Shown: positions 49,689 through 60,897 of the stretch, piece after piece
How the letters are laid out: the number at the start of each line of letters is the position of its first letter
How positions within the stretch are numbered: the stretch's first letter is position 1
Assembly (NCBI RefSeq): GCF_022539665.2
Contig: NC_081336.1
Location: forward strand, 4,480,221-4,544,220
DNA length: 64,000 nt
From: Daphnia carinata
Taxonomy: Eukaryota > Arthropoda > Branchiopoda > Diplostraca > Daphniidae
Direction of reading: 5' to 3'
The notes under the pieces: generated by a model
The model's input: the letters and a program-made list of their open reading frames with translations, nothing else
Database searches by the model: none
What the model was told of the DNA's origin: nothing
Translations under genes and position numbers: made by a program

Positions 49689-52600
49689 GCTTTACTTTCC
49701 CCCGTACTAGATAGGAAGGTTAGCAAGCTCTTGACAGCTAACGATTTCAACCGTATTGTTTTTCTTTTAATTTTTATTTCAAATACGTGGCGGGGAAAAA
49801 AAAGAGAGAGTTCGAAACAGCAGTTAACAACACTGAGATTTCCACGTCAAGTTGTCCACTTTTGTTGTTTTTTTTTTTTAACAACAACAACAACAACAGC
49901 ACCCCAAAAAAAGATCAAGTCCCGTGCCGGAGAGTTTCGAGAGCAAGTTGATGCTCATGAACACGAGCACAGACTAACACTGGCGGGGTGCACGGGAGAG
50001 AGACAACCGCTCCGGTGGCAGCCCCGAGACTGAATGCTTCTTGACCTTCACTCCACCTTCAGTATATTTACCTGGTGGCTGCTGCTGCCACAAGTCGCGA
50101 CGCCGGCCTGGTAGAGGCGCTCTAGACTGCGGTCGTTTGCTGCGCAACTCTCGGACGCAAATACGAATCACAAAAGCAAAGCCGAAAAAGAAAATAATAA
50201 AAAAAAAAGTAAGGAAAATAACTTTACCTCCGCGTACAAATGAAAAAGGAGATGAATTCACACGGGCAACAGATGTGTGTACAAAAAAAAAAAAAAAAGC
50301 TGGCGGAAGAAGCGAACGCTAGCCAAACGATTCAAGCGCTTCGTATATAGTTAGCACTGCACAAGAGGATTGTCCTTCACGCCATGCTGGCAATCAACTT
50401 CCCTTTCGTTTCTTCTTCTCTTTTTTTTTCCCAAGAAATAGTGATAATGATTTTTGTTTTTATTTTATAAAAATCTGTTCGAAGAAAGGGAAATTGTTAT
50501 TCAAATGGACGAGAATATAAAGGAAAATAAAAGAATAAAAGGCAAAGAGAGAACCCCCTGAAGGCTCAATCAAGACTCTCATCTTCCATCGGATACTCGT
50601 TCGTTCTTTTTTTTTTTCAATTAAATAAAATTTCAAAAAATTTTTTTATATTGTTTTGTAGAAAACAGTGGATATCGCTATATCTCGTATCCGGTTTTAC
50701 CGAGCAAGCTGGCATCATAGTGTAGAACAAGAGGCATCCACCTCTTGCCCAGATGTCATCGACTTTTTTTTTTTCTTCTTTTATTTTCTGTAGCTCATCA
50801 CGTTTTTTTTTTCTTCTTCTCCCATCATTTTCCCTTTCGTTCGGAACAAGTTAGCATCGTTCCTTTACTTTTCATTTTTAAAAAGAACAGCTTGTGGCCA
50901 CGAGTACAAAGAAAAGGAAAAGAATACGTCATTTTGAAAAAGGGTACACGGCGTATATAGACCACTGGAGTGCACTCGACGGACTTTCTTTTATTAGGTG
51001 ATTGGGTCACGACATCAGAAAAGGACAAAATTATTGAAGGCCTTTCCATCTTTCTCACTGAGTGGCACACGAAGCAGATATGTAAATGTTGTTAAGGAAG
51101 AGGAACCACATTGCGTCGTCCCTTCATTTTTCACGTTAATTGTCATTAGGGTTAGCAACCAGTCGGCGTTTCAGGTTATGGAACTGTGAGATGACTACCG
51201 GCTGGAGATGGCAATTTTCTTGTATAACGTCATCGTTTTCTGCCATCTGGTTGGGAAGTGAATTCTCCGTGTATTATTTCTTGGAAATATTACTAAAGTG
51301 AAATGACTGAACGAAGGTAAAAGCCATTCGTTACGTCTCACGACAAGGTACAAAAGAAAAGGGGGCAAAATAATCATATTTTCTGTTCTTGGAGTTATAT
51401 ATAGATGACAAGAATGAAAACAAGAACTTCCTGATGTGGCTAGTTTGCCGACATTGAAGGGGAAAGGTTTTCATTTTCCCCGCCATGTGGTTCACGGATA
51501 ATTTCCGAAGGACCAAACAACCATCTGAAAAGGTCGTTGCCTCTCGTCCTTGAAAATAGGCAACACGTTGCTTGGACGCGGTACAATAACTCTTACTTTT
51601 CAACAATTTTAACAAGAAAAAAAAAGATAGAAAGAGAAAATGTAGTATTCTTTCACGCATGATTTCCTTGACAAGTCTCCTCTATCCTTTTTAGCCTCTA
51701 GCGTCCGTGTAACTGATGGAACGATCTCCATTGCTTAACCGTCTCAGGTGCGTTCATCTCGAGGCGGTTGGTTTATACCGTCCTATTTTTGAATAACTTA
51801 TCATGCTTTCGTGCAAATAAAAAATCCATTGTCTATATTTGCCACCAGGCATTTATTTTGTCTCGGCATCTATATTAGTCGACTTGCCATTATCGCATTC
51901 TTTGAGGCGCGGTGGCCAAGCAAGAGATGCGGGGAAGGATATCGTAGGAGGAAAACAAATGAGAAAAACGACACAATGGCAAAGTATGACAAAATAAGTG
52001 GGTATTCTCCATTTTGAAGGACGTTCTCAAAATGCGGTATGGCAATAAATTTTTCGTGAAAAATGCCTTAGCATTTAGTGGTTGCTCCTTCAAATTGCTA
52101 CTAAGGCAATTTCCTACATACATAAGTTCCTGCAGTTGTACATGTTTCGAGGGCAGCGTCACTGCTCAAAGTCACTTCCATCGTTGCTTATCCTCGCCTG
52201 TGAGACCAATTACACGTGTTTTCCGCAACTGCTAAACACCTGCTTCGGGAAAAAAGGCTAGAAACCGGAAAACCTGCTTGACGCTTCACTCCTCAAATAC
52301 CCAGGAAGGAAATGATGAAATTATTGTGTCATAGTTTTTTGTCTGTCTGGGTGTACAGCGTGGTTACCAATGAAGTGGTTAACAACACGAAACGTTTACC
52401 TTTTCAATGTATTGCCTAATAGGACTGTTCTTTACTACATTCTTCGTTATTAAATACTTGAGACAACGCTCATTGAAAACGTAATTTCATGACAATTTTC
52501 AAAAATCGGGTCTCAAAATAACTTTGAAATTTAGTCGCATTTGCAAAGATGTAATAACAATGGCCGCTTTCCACAGAACGATAGAGATAAGTGTAGTATC

Positions 52601-53386
52601 AATTACGTTGTGATGAACATTATCATCTTCTGCCTCCGAGTGCAGTCTTAAATGTACCGCAAATGACGTCGTGCACCAATAAATTTGTCGATTAAGGTGA
52701 CAAAACTGGTCACATCGAGCGGATATGAAAGAAAGGTAAGGTGGAATTCGGTCAAGGTCTTCAGGATGTCCATCACTTGGGATACTACCGTTCGAAAGGT
52801 ACGTGTTCGCAAAGTAGATCAGGCAATCAAACAATAATGTTCGATACGTTTCGTTAGGGATACTCCAACGTTTTGAAGGTTAAGGACAAGCCATGATGCT
52901 TCCTTTTGTGTTTCTCACGCTCTGTGCTTGCTATTATTGGTTTTACCCATTGACATAAGATCATTTGACTAACATTGTCCTCTAGGCTTTGTTTGTTCCA
53001 TTGTGCTACAGGGTTCAGGGATGTGATGAACGAGTTTCATGGACGCAATTGTACCCTTGAGGCTTATTATTTATATTCTTTCGGGTAGTTAACAATGTTA
53101 TGTTGACCTTCACAAATCCGATTGAAAAGTCATGTATATTCACTGCAAAATAATTTCACTTTACACATGGAAGGTTATCGCAACAATAGCGTTTGATATC
53201 AAAACTACCCGCCTAAAATTGTCAATTGTGAAATCGTTATTTTCTTTCCTCGCTATATCCGTAGTCAGCCATGAGAATGGATATAATAGTTATAAAATGT
53301 TCATGTCAAGATGAGTCAAAAGGGAAAAATAATTTGAATTTGTAAAAATGGTTTGCCAAAAGCACCTATGAAACCAAGGCATTGGA
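49689..53386. other. 3.7 kb gene-free region upstream of the protease
   Basis: Contains the promoter and possible 5' UTR of the protease, many A- and T-runs, and short open frames without splice partners. The longest, 52499-52834 (-), opens with TTG and has no family likeness. Confidence 0.5.
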
Positions 53387-54273
53387 TTACCAACACTTCT
53401 TAATGCTCGTGAAGGGAACCGAGTCACAATCAATGGCGTTCAAGAACTCGATAGGAGTTGCGATAGCCGATAAGAGAAGAGCAATGACGTCGGCTTCAGC
53501 AACATGCGACGTTACTGGCTTTTGGCCGTAAACTCTTTCATACACGTCCTCTAGTCGGAAAGTTAAGCGTTTTCTGCATTTCATTTCGGTGTTTCTCGTG
53601 AACTTCAGCTCGTTACGTTCTTTTTTTTCAGGCGTTTTTTCATTAATAAGTTGAAAAGGGTTAACAGGGGTTGATACAAGCGGGGACTCGACGGTGGTTT
53701 TCGTAGTATCTTCTATTACGGACGACGAATTTGCCGAAGGACGCTGCAATTTACGAAATATGTGAAGAGAATCCGCACAAAAAATTTCATCTGGTAACTC
53801 CTGTAAAATTAAGAAGTAAGATGATTGCTTCCCTACAATTCCAGTCATCCAAATGAAAAGGAATATTTTACCTTATCTAATTTTGCTATTTCTGATCTAA
53901 GGATAGGAAAATCAAATCTGAAACCATTGTGAGCAATCAGACAAACAGGTTTTTTTAGTCTGTTCAAGAAACTATAAATAACATTAAAGACATCTTCATC
54001 AAACTTGCTCTGGTGTTCTAAGTTGTAATTGTCAAGCTTTGTTTTGTCACTAGCCACAGGATCAACAAGTCTTGAGGGGTAAATGCAAAGATTCAAGCGG
54101 TTGGTCACACGTGGTACTTGTTTGGGTTGGCCATGAAGAAATTGATTTCTTTCAACAGCACAGAATGACAGTTCTGTTATTTTTGGCGAATGAAAAGCGG
54201 GAATTCCTGTCGTTTCAAGGTCAAAAAATACAAGACTGTTGCAAGTTTTTATAACTGGCAAATTGCAAGACAT
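53387..54273 (-). CDS. TREX-type 3'-5' DNA exonuclease
   Basis: Two minus-strand exons, 54273-53872 and 53800-53387, giving 271 residues. DEDDh exonuclease motifs are intact: Exo I FFDLETTG near residue 17, Exo II AHNGFRFDFPIL near 114, and Exo III SHVAEADVIALL near 235 with the catalytic His and final Asp. A 60-residue Ser/Thr/Lys-rich insert lies between Exo II and Exo III. There is no C-terminal membrane anchor, so it is closer to TREX2 in layout than to TREX1. Known role: degradation of DNA 3' ends, limiting cytosolic or damaged DNA. The first exon reads MSCNLPVIKTCNSLVFFDLE from an ATG 120 bases from a divergent small ORF. A more general RNase T-like nuclease is the alternative, but the Exo III spacing favours TREX. 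Confidence 0.88.
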
Positions 54274-54392
54274 ATTGACTTAAAATAATTTCAGAAATCC
54301 TGGCAAGGAGCAGTTGTGTAGTTATAAGATATTAAAATATTTAATAGTCAAAGAGTAGTAAAATCATCTAAAGCACTTGGACAGAATTGTAC

Positions 54393-54569
54393 ATGGATAC
54401 CAAACGCGCAGGTTACGAAAGAACTAAAAGAAATGTAACATCACTGTTGCTTCATGATTCTGAAAAATCTGCATTAAAAAATGCAGTTTCCACGCTATCT
54501 TCTGGTTGTTTACATACAGATAATGTTCCTCTACCCCCTTTGATTATTGCAACACACAACGCAATGTAA
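54393..54569 (+). CDS. Small hypothetical ORF head-to-head with TREX
   Basis: An ATG at 54393 opens a 58-residue frame (MDTKRAGYERTKRNVTSLLL...LPPLIIATHNAM) to a TAA at 54567. Its start lies 120 bases from the TREX start on the opposite strand, as in a shared bidirectional promoter. The TAA overlaps a GTAAAG donor-like word, so it could be a first exon, but I found no second exon. Composition is protein-like; the family is unknown. Confidence 0.35.
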   Translation: MDTKRAGYERTKRNVTSLLLHDSEKSALKNAVSTLSSGCLHTDNVPLPPLIIATHNAM

Positions 54570-55555
54570 AGCGTCCCTAAAATGAGAAAGCGAAACGCTT
54601 TTCGACTAAAGTTCGGATTTCGGATTTGGGGCTCAATGCGGAATTGCGTATGTGGAACGGACCCTAAGGACGCATTTTTACATCAACTTTTCGAGTGATC
54701 TTATGTCTCTTTGTGACTGTAAAAATGAAAGTTTAACTAGGTGACATTTCGGGCGCCAACTTAAATATGAGATTGAACTAAAAATGTTGAACTTGGTGGG
54801 GTACAGCTCAACGGTGGTCGGGATCATCATTGACTTTTAACCCAACTTCAACTCGTTCTTGCCAACTATCATTGTGCACCTATTATCTCCAGATTTTATT
54901 AAAAACTGAACTAAAACGGTTGAAACAAAATGCGTCGTAACAGTTTTAATTCAACCTTTTGCCGCGGTAGAAGATGCCTGCCTGCGTAAAATTCCCAGCT
55001 TCCTTTTCCGCTTTCTTAAATTCCAAGCCGTCCTTCTTTTTCACCATTAGAAACCATATCATCTAATTCCAAAGAAATGTCGGTAGTATCCTACTATTCC
55101 TAGCAATCGTGCTATTACTACAATTGCGTTAACGTTCATATTCATATCAAGGCAAACTTTAAAAAAAAACCACTAAGTAACGTAATAAAAACTAAATACT
55201 TCAGATACATACAAATACGTTTCTTCGAAGAGGCGAATCTTCCCAAACAAAATAGCTGTAGCTAAATATAGGGCATAGTATGATGCGGCCGACATTGAAA
55301 CATTGACTCATAATTACTATTCTCTCACGTCTTAGAGATTGTGCTAGCTAGTGAGCTAACGGAGTCATTATGTATGTGGTTAAAAGAACTCAAAGGCAAG
55401 CGAAGTGCACAAGAAAAGTTTCAAACGCTTATCGTAAGTTTCAGTTATATTATGTCATTGCATTATATTACAACAGGTATGTGACTTTAAAAGTGTACCA
55501 TGAAAATTTGGAAATTAAATATAGATATGCCTCACTGTTAACAATGAATTTTTTG
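54570..55555. other. Stretch without a supported gene between the small ORF and pallidin
   Basis: AT-rich. A frame at 55370-55630 (+) overlaps the last pallidin exon on the other strand and looks like a shadow. It includes the pallidin 3' UTR. Confidence 0.5.
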
Positions 55556-56193
55556 TCAATTTCTTTTAGCAGGTCTTGCGATCAATTGTTTTTCCCGTTC
55601 CAACTCACGATCTTTGGCTTGTTCACGTAACAGAGCTTCATGCTGTTTCGATTGTTGTAGCTTTAAAGCCCTTTTCTAGTATCATACCAAATGTTCAAAA
55701 ACATTTAACATTACCTACACTAAATTCCTGACAACAGAAAATATTTCTTGTGGGTTTATCTTACTTTTATCTTCTGGGACCTTTCACTGAGGTCAATCAT
55801 TTCCTTTTGAAGACGAAGTAGTTTATTCTGATAAATTTTTGTTTGGGTAACCTGTGAATATAGAAAAGTTTTTAAAAAATATTTCAAACACCAAGACCTA
55901 AGATGTATCATCCAAGCCAAACCATTTCATAAACTTGGGTGTGCTTAATAGCATCACTTAGACGATCTGTTTGTCTAGACACCTGCCCCATTAACAAGTC
56001 TTGATTAGCCCTATATCAGAACACATAAACCTAAGAAACAACATGTTATTTTTTTTTTTTCAAACAATCAATTTACATACGTAAGATCTTGAAGGCAATC
56101 TTCTGCTGCCAAAAGCCTTGGTTCATGATTTTTCAAAACTGCGCTAGCAAGTAGGTTGATGTTGCTGTTCGATACTTCATCCTCGTCAACCAT
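55556..56193 (-). CDS. BLOC1S6: Pallidin, BLOC-1 subunit 6
   Basis: Four minus-strand exons: 56193-56081, 56010-55923, 55851-55765, 55675-55556, giving 135 residues. The protein is almost wholly helical and coiled-coil. Its tail KKRALKLQQSKQ...EREKQLIARPAKR matches the vertebrate pallidin tail (KKRALKLQQKRQ...EREKQLTARPAKR) as I recall it. It is shorter than human pallidin (172 residues) because the N-terminal arm is reduced. Known role: core subunit of BLOC-1, the octameric complex that sorts cargo from endosomes to lysosome-related organelles such as pigment granules. Mammalian pallidin binds syntaxin 13. It lies head-to-head with prune across 619 bases. Confidence 0.93.
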
Positions 56194-56812
56194 CGTGTAA
56201 CATAAGAAAACTAATACTGTTTACCCAGGGAATCTATAATGCATTGAGTAGAGTATTAAAACAAACTTCAAAGTTAATGGGAGGCCTAATATAACTATCC
56301 CATAAAATTTGTATCAAGTATCAACAGTTTTATCGATGATCGTCTGCTGCAGTCACAATCCGAAGTTGTCGCCTTGGTTATTAGTGCTCGCTAATTATGG
56401 GATGTTGCTTGAATTTGAATAAAAGAAAGTAAAATGGCCATAAAAGATACGCACTAATTAAAAAATTTATTGAAGTACAACTCTTACCTATGTGCATTTC
56501 AAATTTTGAGTTCTTATTTAACCCGAGCGCCACCCCCCTAGCGCCAAAATCTTTCGGTTTTAGACTCTGGTGGCGACGAAAGGCTTCACCTTGTTTACAA
56601 TAACAAAAGTACACGGGGCAACTCTGACGTTCTTCATATCCAATCCATGCTTATCAAGTATCAACATCCGAAACTATGGAAGGTGGTGTAAGGTTGTCAA
56701 TGATTTATGACTCCTAAAGTGCCTTTAGATTTCGTAGCCGCATCGTGCAAGACACGTTAAGGCCTTCATTGCACAGATTGTTGGGTGTGAAAGGCATATT
56801 AGACACATAAAT
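56194..56812. other. Bidirectional promoter region of pallidin and prune
   Basis: 619 bases between divergent start codons, AT-rich. A 77-codon minus-strand frame at 56381-56614 is not supported by splice sites or likeness. Confidence 0.5.
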
Positions 56813-58874
56813 ATGGAAAACTTTCTCAAGAAATCTAAAGCCAATTTGGTATGCACCTTTTTACTAACTAAATGTTTTGCAAATTTGTTGCACTAAAAAT
56901 ACCTAAACCTACAACTAGCCTTTGGCTTAAAATTTTTTTTTCTTTTTGGCAGCCACAGATTCAATCGTATGATAGTGTTTGTGTCATACTTGGGAATGAA
57001 TCTTGTGATTTAGATTCAGCGGTATGTGCTTTAGTTTTTGCCTTTTTTCTGGATCATGAGAAAAAATTTTCCAGTGTTCATCTCCCAGTTCTAAACATAG
57101 CTAAAGAAGATTACTGTTTGAAGACAGAAGTTGTTTACTTTCTAAAAAGGTCTGTTTATATAGATATGTTTATTTGTTTTATGTATGTTAGGATAGAAAA
57201 TCCTAAGTTATGTATTTCTTTTCCATAGATTCAATATTTTATCAGACCACCTCATTTTCCGGTGGGTTGTAATAAAATTTATTTCAATACCTTAACTAGT
57301 AATTCATAATAAAATTTCTTCCATTCATATATTTGTTTAAATTTAGAGATGACATCTGCCTTGATTCCTTGAAAGAAAGTGGAAAATTGAAACTTGTTCT
57401 GGTATTTTTTGATATGTTATTGTTACATGTTCTGCCATTAAAATGTGAGTCCTTCTTTTCGAACAAGGTGGATCACAATGTGCTGTCCAATTCTGATTCC
57501 AGTTTGGATTCTTCAATTGTTCAAATAGTTGATCATCATAAACAAGAACATCCTTTTTCGGAAATGGTTGATATGCTGATTGAACCTGTTGGTTCATGTA
57601 GCACTCTTGTAGCTTCTCTCATTTTTGAAAGTGCACCTGAAATTCTAGATATTGTTTCTGCCTCTTTGCTGTTGGGTAAGTTGCGTTCTAATATTTCTAT
57701 TCCAATGTTTTATATCTTTTCTTTTAAACTATGCAGGAGCTATTGTAGTAGATGTTGCAAATTTTTCTGCAACTGCGAAAAGGGCAACTACTAAAGATGA
57801 ACAAATTTTCCGTAAATTGTCACAATATGTCCCGAATGTATCAAAAGACATCCTTTACAAAGAGCTTCAATGTGCCAAAGAAGATGTTGGAAATCTAAAA
57901 TTTGAACAACTATGTCAAAAAGACAAAAAAATTCTAGAAGTTGGTGGCATCAAACTTGCCATTTGTGGATTTCCATTTCTCTGTTCTACTTTACTTGCGA
58001 AGTATCCCGATATTACCACAAAACTGCAGGACTTTTGCAACGTTTCTGGCTATCAAGGGGCAGTGTTGATGGGAATCTCTATAAATCATGAAACCGATGA
58101 AGTTAAACGTGATCTTGTTATTTATTCACGTCTCGCATGGTTAAAGAACAGGGTATGTAAACGTGAGCATTTTTAATCATGGAGTGTCTTGAATTTACCA
58201 ATCAGCGTGTTATTTATTCATTTATTCCTCAAATTATTGAACAGATATGCCGAGACCTAGAAAGCGGCGAACCCAATTTAGACCTTCATGCAATCAAATC
58301 GAATGCGGAATATGTTTATTATAACCAAGGGAATATAACGGCTACCCGGAAAGCAGTTCTTCCTATGTTAAAAGTTATTTTGTCAAAACCGGAATCATCA
58401 AATAATATATTTTCCCATCGCGGTGATAGAAGGACAAGTGTACCGAATCTGGTAAACATATTATAATCCACTTTTAACTGTTGTTACTGAGCGGTTGTTA
58501 AACTTTGTTGTGTTGTGAAGCAGGACGAAAGTCCGGAGGATGGCTCATCTGCCTCCAATTCAGGAATCGATACGCCCACCAACAGTTGCGTGGATGGTGA
58601 AGACGAAGATCGCCGTTCGTCCCCAGTTGCAAAATTGTCAGAGTTCAACACTGGAGCTGTGTTTGCCAACATAGAACCCACGAAGTATATGCTAGTTCGA
58701 CGGCCAGGGGATGAACTTCACACTGAGGAAAGGGACCCTCTTACCCCTGAGAACAGCTTTGCTGAGAATCATTTTGATCAATCGTACAAAAAATTTGTGC
58801 TCAATCATATGGATTCGGATGCCATCGAGAAAAAACTTAGGCAAGAAAATTTTTTTCGCGAAGCTGACGAATGA
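56813..58874 (+). CDS. PRUNE1: Prune exopolyphosphatase (DHH superfamily)
   Basis: Eight exons: 56813-56848, 56953-57149, 57229-57261, 57347-57401, 57468-57675, 57737-58152, 58245-58451, 58524-58874, giving 500 residues. DHH phosphoesterase marks: LGNESCDLDSAV near residue 22, LVDHN near 110 and the family-naming IVDHHK near 130, followed by EPVGSCSTLVA and GAIVVDVANF. The DHHA2 domain covers about residues 195-360. The last 120 residues are Ser/Asp/Glu-rich and probably disordered. Known role: hydrolysis of short-chain polyphosphate and of cyclic nucleotides; it also binds nucleoside diphosphate kinase (NME1, Drosophila awd) and GSK3. All metal ligands visible in these motifs are present. 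An AATAAA follows at 59019. Exon 5 uses the acceptor GAACAAG, which keeps V-DHN in frame. Confidence 0.93.
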
Positions 58875-59018
58875 GTTATGATTTTGATTCTTTTAAATGT
58901 ACCCGGTAAGGCTAAACATCCTTTAGATAAATGATTATTAAAGCTACCTAGCTAGTCAGTTTGGGGCTAATTATTTCTCTTGGTTGTATGCATTTGATTT
59001 TGTACGCCAAGAAAAAAA

Positions 59019-59024
59019 AATAAA
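59019..59024 (+). terminator. poly(A) signal of prune
   Basis: AATAAA lies 145 bases after the prune stop, at the end of an A-run. A second one lies near 59104. Confidence 0.5.
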
Positions 59025-60897
59025 TACGATAAACAGTTTGGTTAAAGTTATTCAACATTTTAAATACAGGTGAACAACGACAATTCCTAAATCTCAAGCC
59101 AAAAAATAAACAGGTCAAAAAGCGTTTTGGCCAGGAACACTGATCAACATTTAAGCAGTTCCGCGATGAAGCAAAAGTCGGACTCTCGCGTACATCCTAA
59201 TTAGACATTATTCTGTTCATTCAACGCTCATAGTAAAAATTTGCAAAGAAAAATGGCGTTTTATTTGATTTAACCAGAATTTTATTAATACAATTTCCAT
59301 TGCCTATTCTCCTTTTCGTTCGAGTTCCATTATTCAACTGCTAAAGTTGCTAAAACTGCCAACCGATGCTATGGCCATTTTTTGTCAATGAATTTCATTT
59401 CGCAAAATGATCTTTTGTTTTTGTCTTCGAACCGTTCTTTAACTTTTCCAACGTGACAATTGCATTTGACTACATAGCCTATGGGCATGGGAGAATGCAC
59501 ACACATCCTGCGCCAGCTTTATGCGCACTGAGACCCGTTGTATATTGATCGAGGGGCTGGTTGGGACTAAAAGCTGTAGCATCAGGGTCGAAACTGAAAT
59601 ACTTATGAACTACCTACGAGTTCGCTAAATCGCTAGCAATTGACAGAAATCCATTTACTCGTTAATAAAAAAAGAAATTTACGCTCTAATGGGTCAATCA
59701 TAATCAGGCCAAAAGGTGTGTTTTAGCTATCCAGTCACCAATCTTAGCCTTTAGCACAACGACAGAAATACCCGGAGGGGAAAAGTGCACCGGTCTTTCC
59801 CCCCGAAGGGCCCGCGCATCATCTGTATGTATTACGTGCCATTGAAATTCTGTTTTTCTTAGTCAGTCGGATAGAGCCGGAGTGGTGGGTCGGGTCTGTG
59901 CCACTCGTTACTGTTTTGACGCGTTTTTAAATCTGGTGCTGGAGGACAGGAAATATTAAACTTATCGTGCCCTCGTCTGTGAAAGGAATTTATACACAGT
60001 CTGCACGTAAGTGAAAGTGTTTCTTTTTTCCCCTCATAACCATCGTATTGTGCTGAAACGAACTGTGATCTTCAGTGTGAAGCTCAAGCAAAACATGGCT
60101 GATGAAGCAGACGCATAATTTTTCGTCACCAACTTTTTAAGCATTTGGTGACACTGAAATAGAAGGGCATGCAATTCATTTTCGGTCGTCCGATTATACA
60201 ATAGTTCTATCGCAAAAATCAAATGACCACTTATTCAATAAATCAGATTTGATCAAATTGGAAAGTCGGTCCATCGTTGAGAATATTGTTTCGTGATTGC
60301 ACTGGCTCTCTCTTTCCCATGTCTGCACTTGCCGAAAAGGATGGTTGTACATAAAAGGAAAACACGAGATATTATTCTTGTTGTAGCCCAGTAAGTGGAA
60401 AGTTTGTCTTGCCTTGAACCGAGTCTAGCAGGACAGTCCTTTTCCCTAGAAGGAATCAGAAAAAAATAAACAAGAAAAACAAAAAAATGCCTTTCGGAAT
60501 TCATCAAGCTGCTTTAACCCATTTCACGCTAAAAGAACAATGGCCGTAAGCATGAGAAAAGCGTAACTTGACTTACGAAAAAACCGAGACGTAGGTTACT
60601 CGGCAAAGCCAAAAAATTTAACATTGCATTGGCCCGAGACTAGCTGTGAAAAAAAAAATTTTATTCGTCACAGAAGTGAACAGGAAGCTACGTACTTATT
60701 GGTTGTGATGCGTTTCTAAATACGCGTTCAGAATCATCAACCCGTGTCGTTGGCGCATTTTAATTTCTTTTCTGTACGACGCCTAGGGTGCGAGCTGCTG
60801 GATCGAACGTTGCAACCACAAAGAAACTGTCGACAAGGGCAGACTAGAGTTCGCCATAGTCCTTTGACATTTTCAAAGTCAGGACATCTCCGTTGGA
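59025..60897 (+). promoter_or_regulatory. Promoter and 5' UTR region of the 415-residue protein gene
   Basis: No coding sequence is supported here. A consensus donor GTAAGTG at 60007 ends a GC-richer block (about 59860-60006) that looks like a non-coding first exon. A clean acceptor (pyrimidine tract then CCTAG) at 60786 opens an exon whose first 111 bases (60787-60897) would be 5' UTR before the ATG at 60898. No poly(A) tract or repeat structure of note. Confidence 0.4.

Noticed and set aside
52499-52834. 111-codon minus-strand frame
   Set aside because: It opens with TTG, lacks an ATG near the start, and has no family likeness or clear splice sites.
56381-56614. 77-codon minus-strand frame between pallidin and prune
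   Set aside because: Lies in a presumed bidirectional promoter, with no splice partner or likeness to known proteins.
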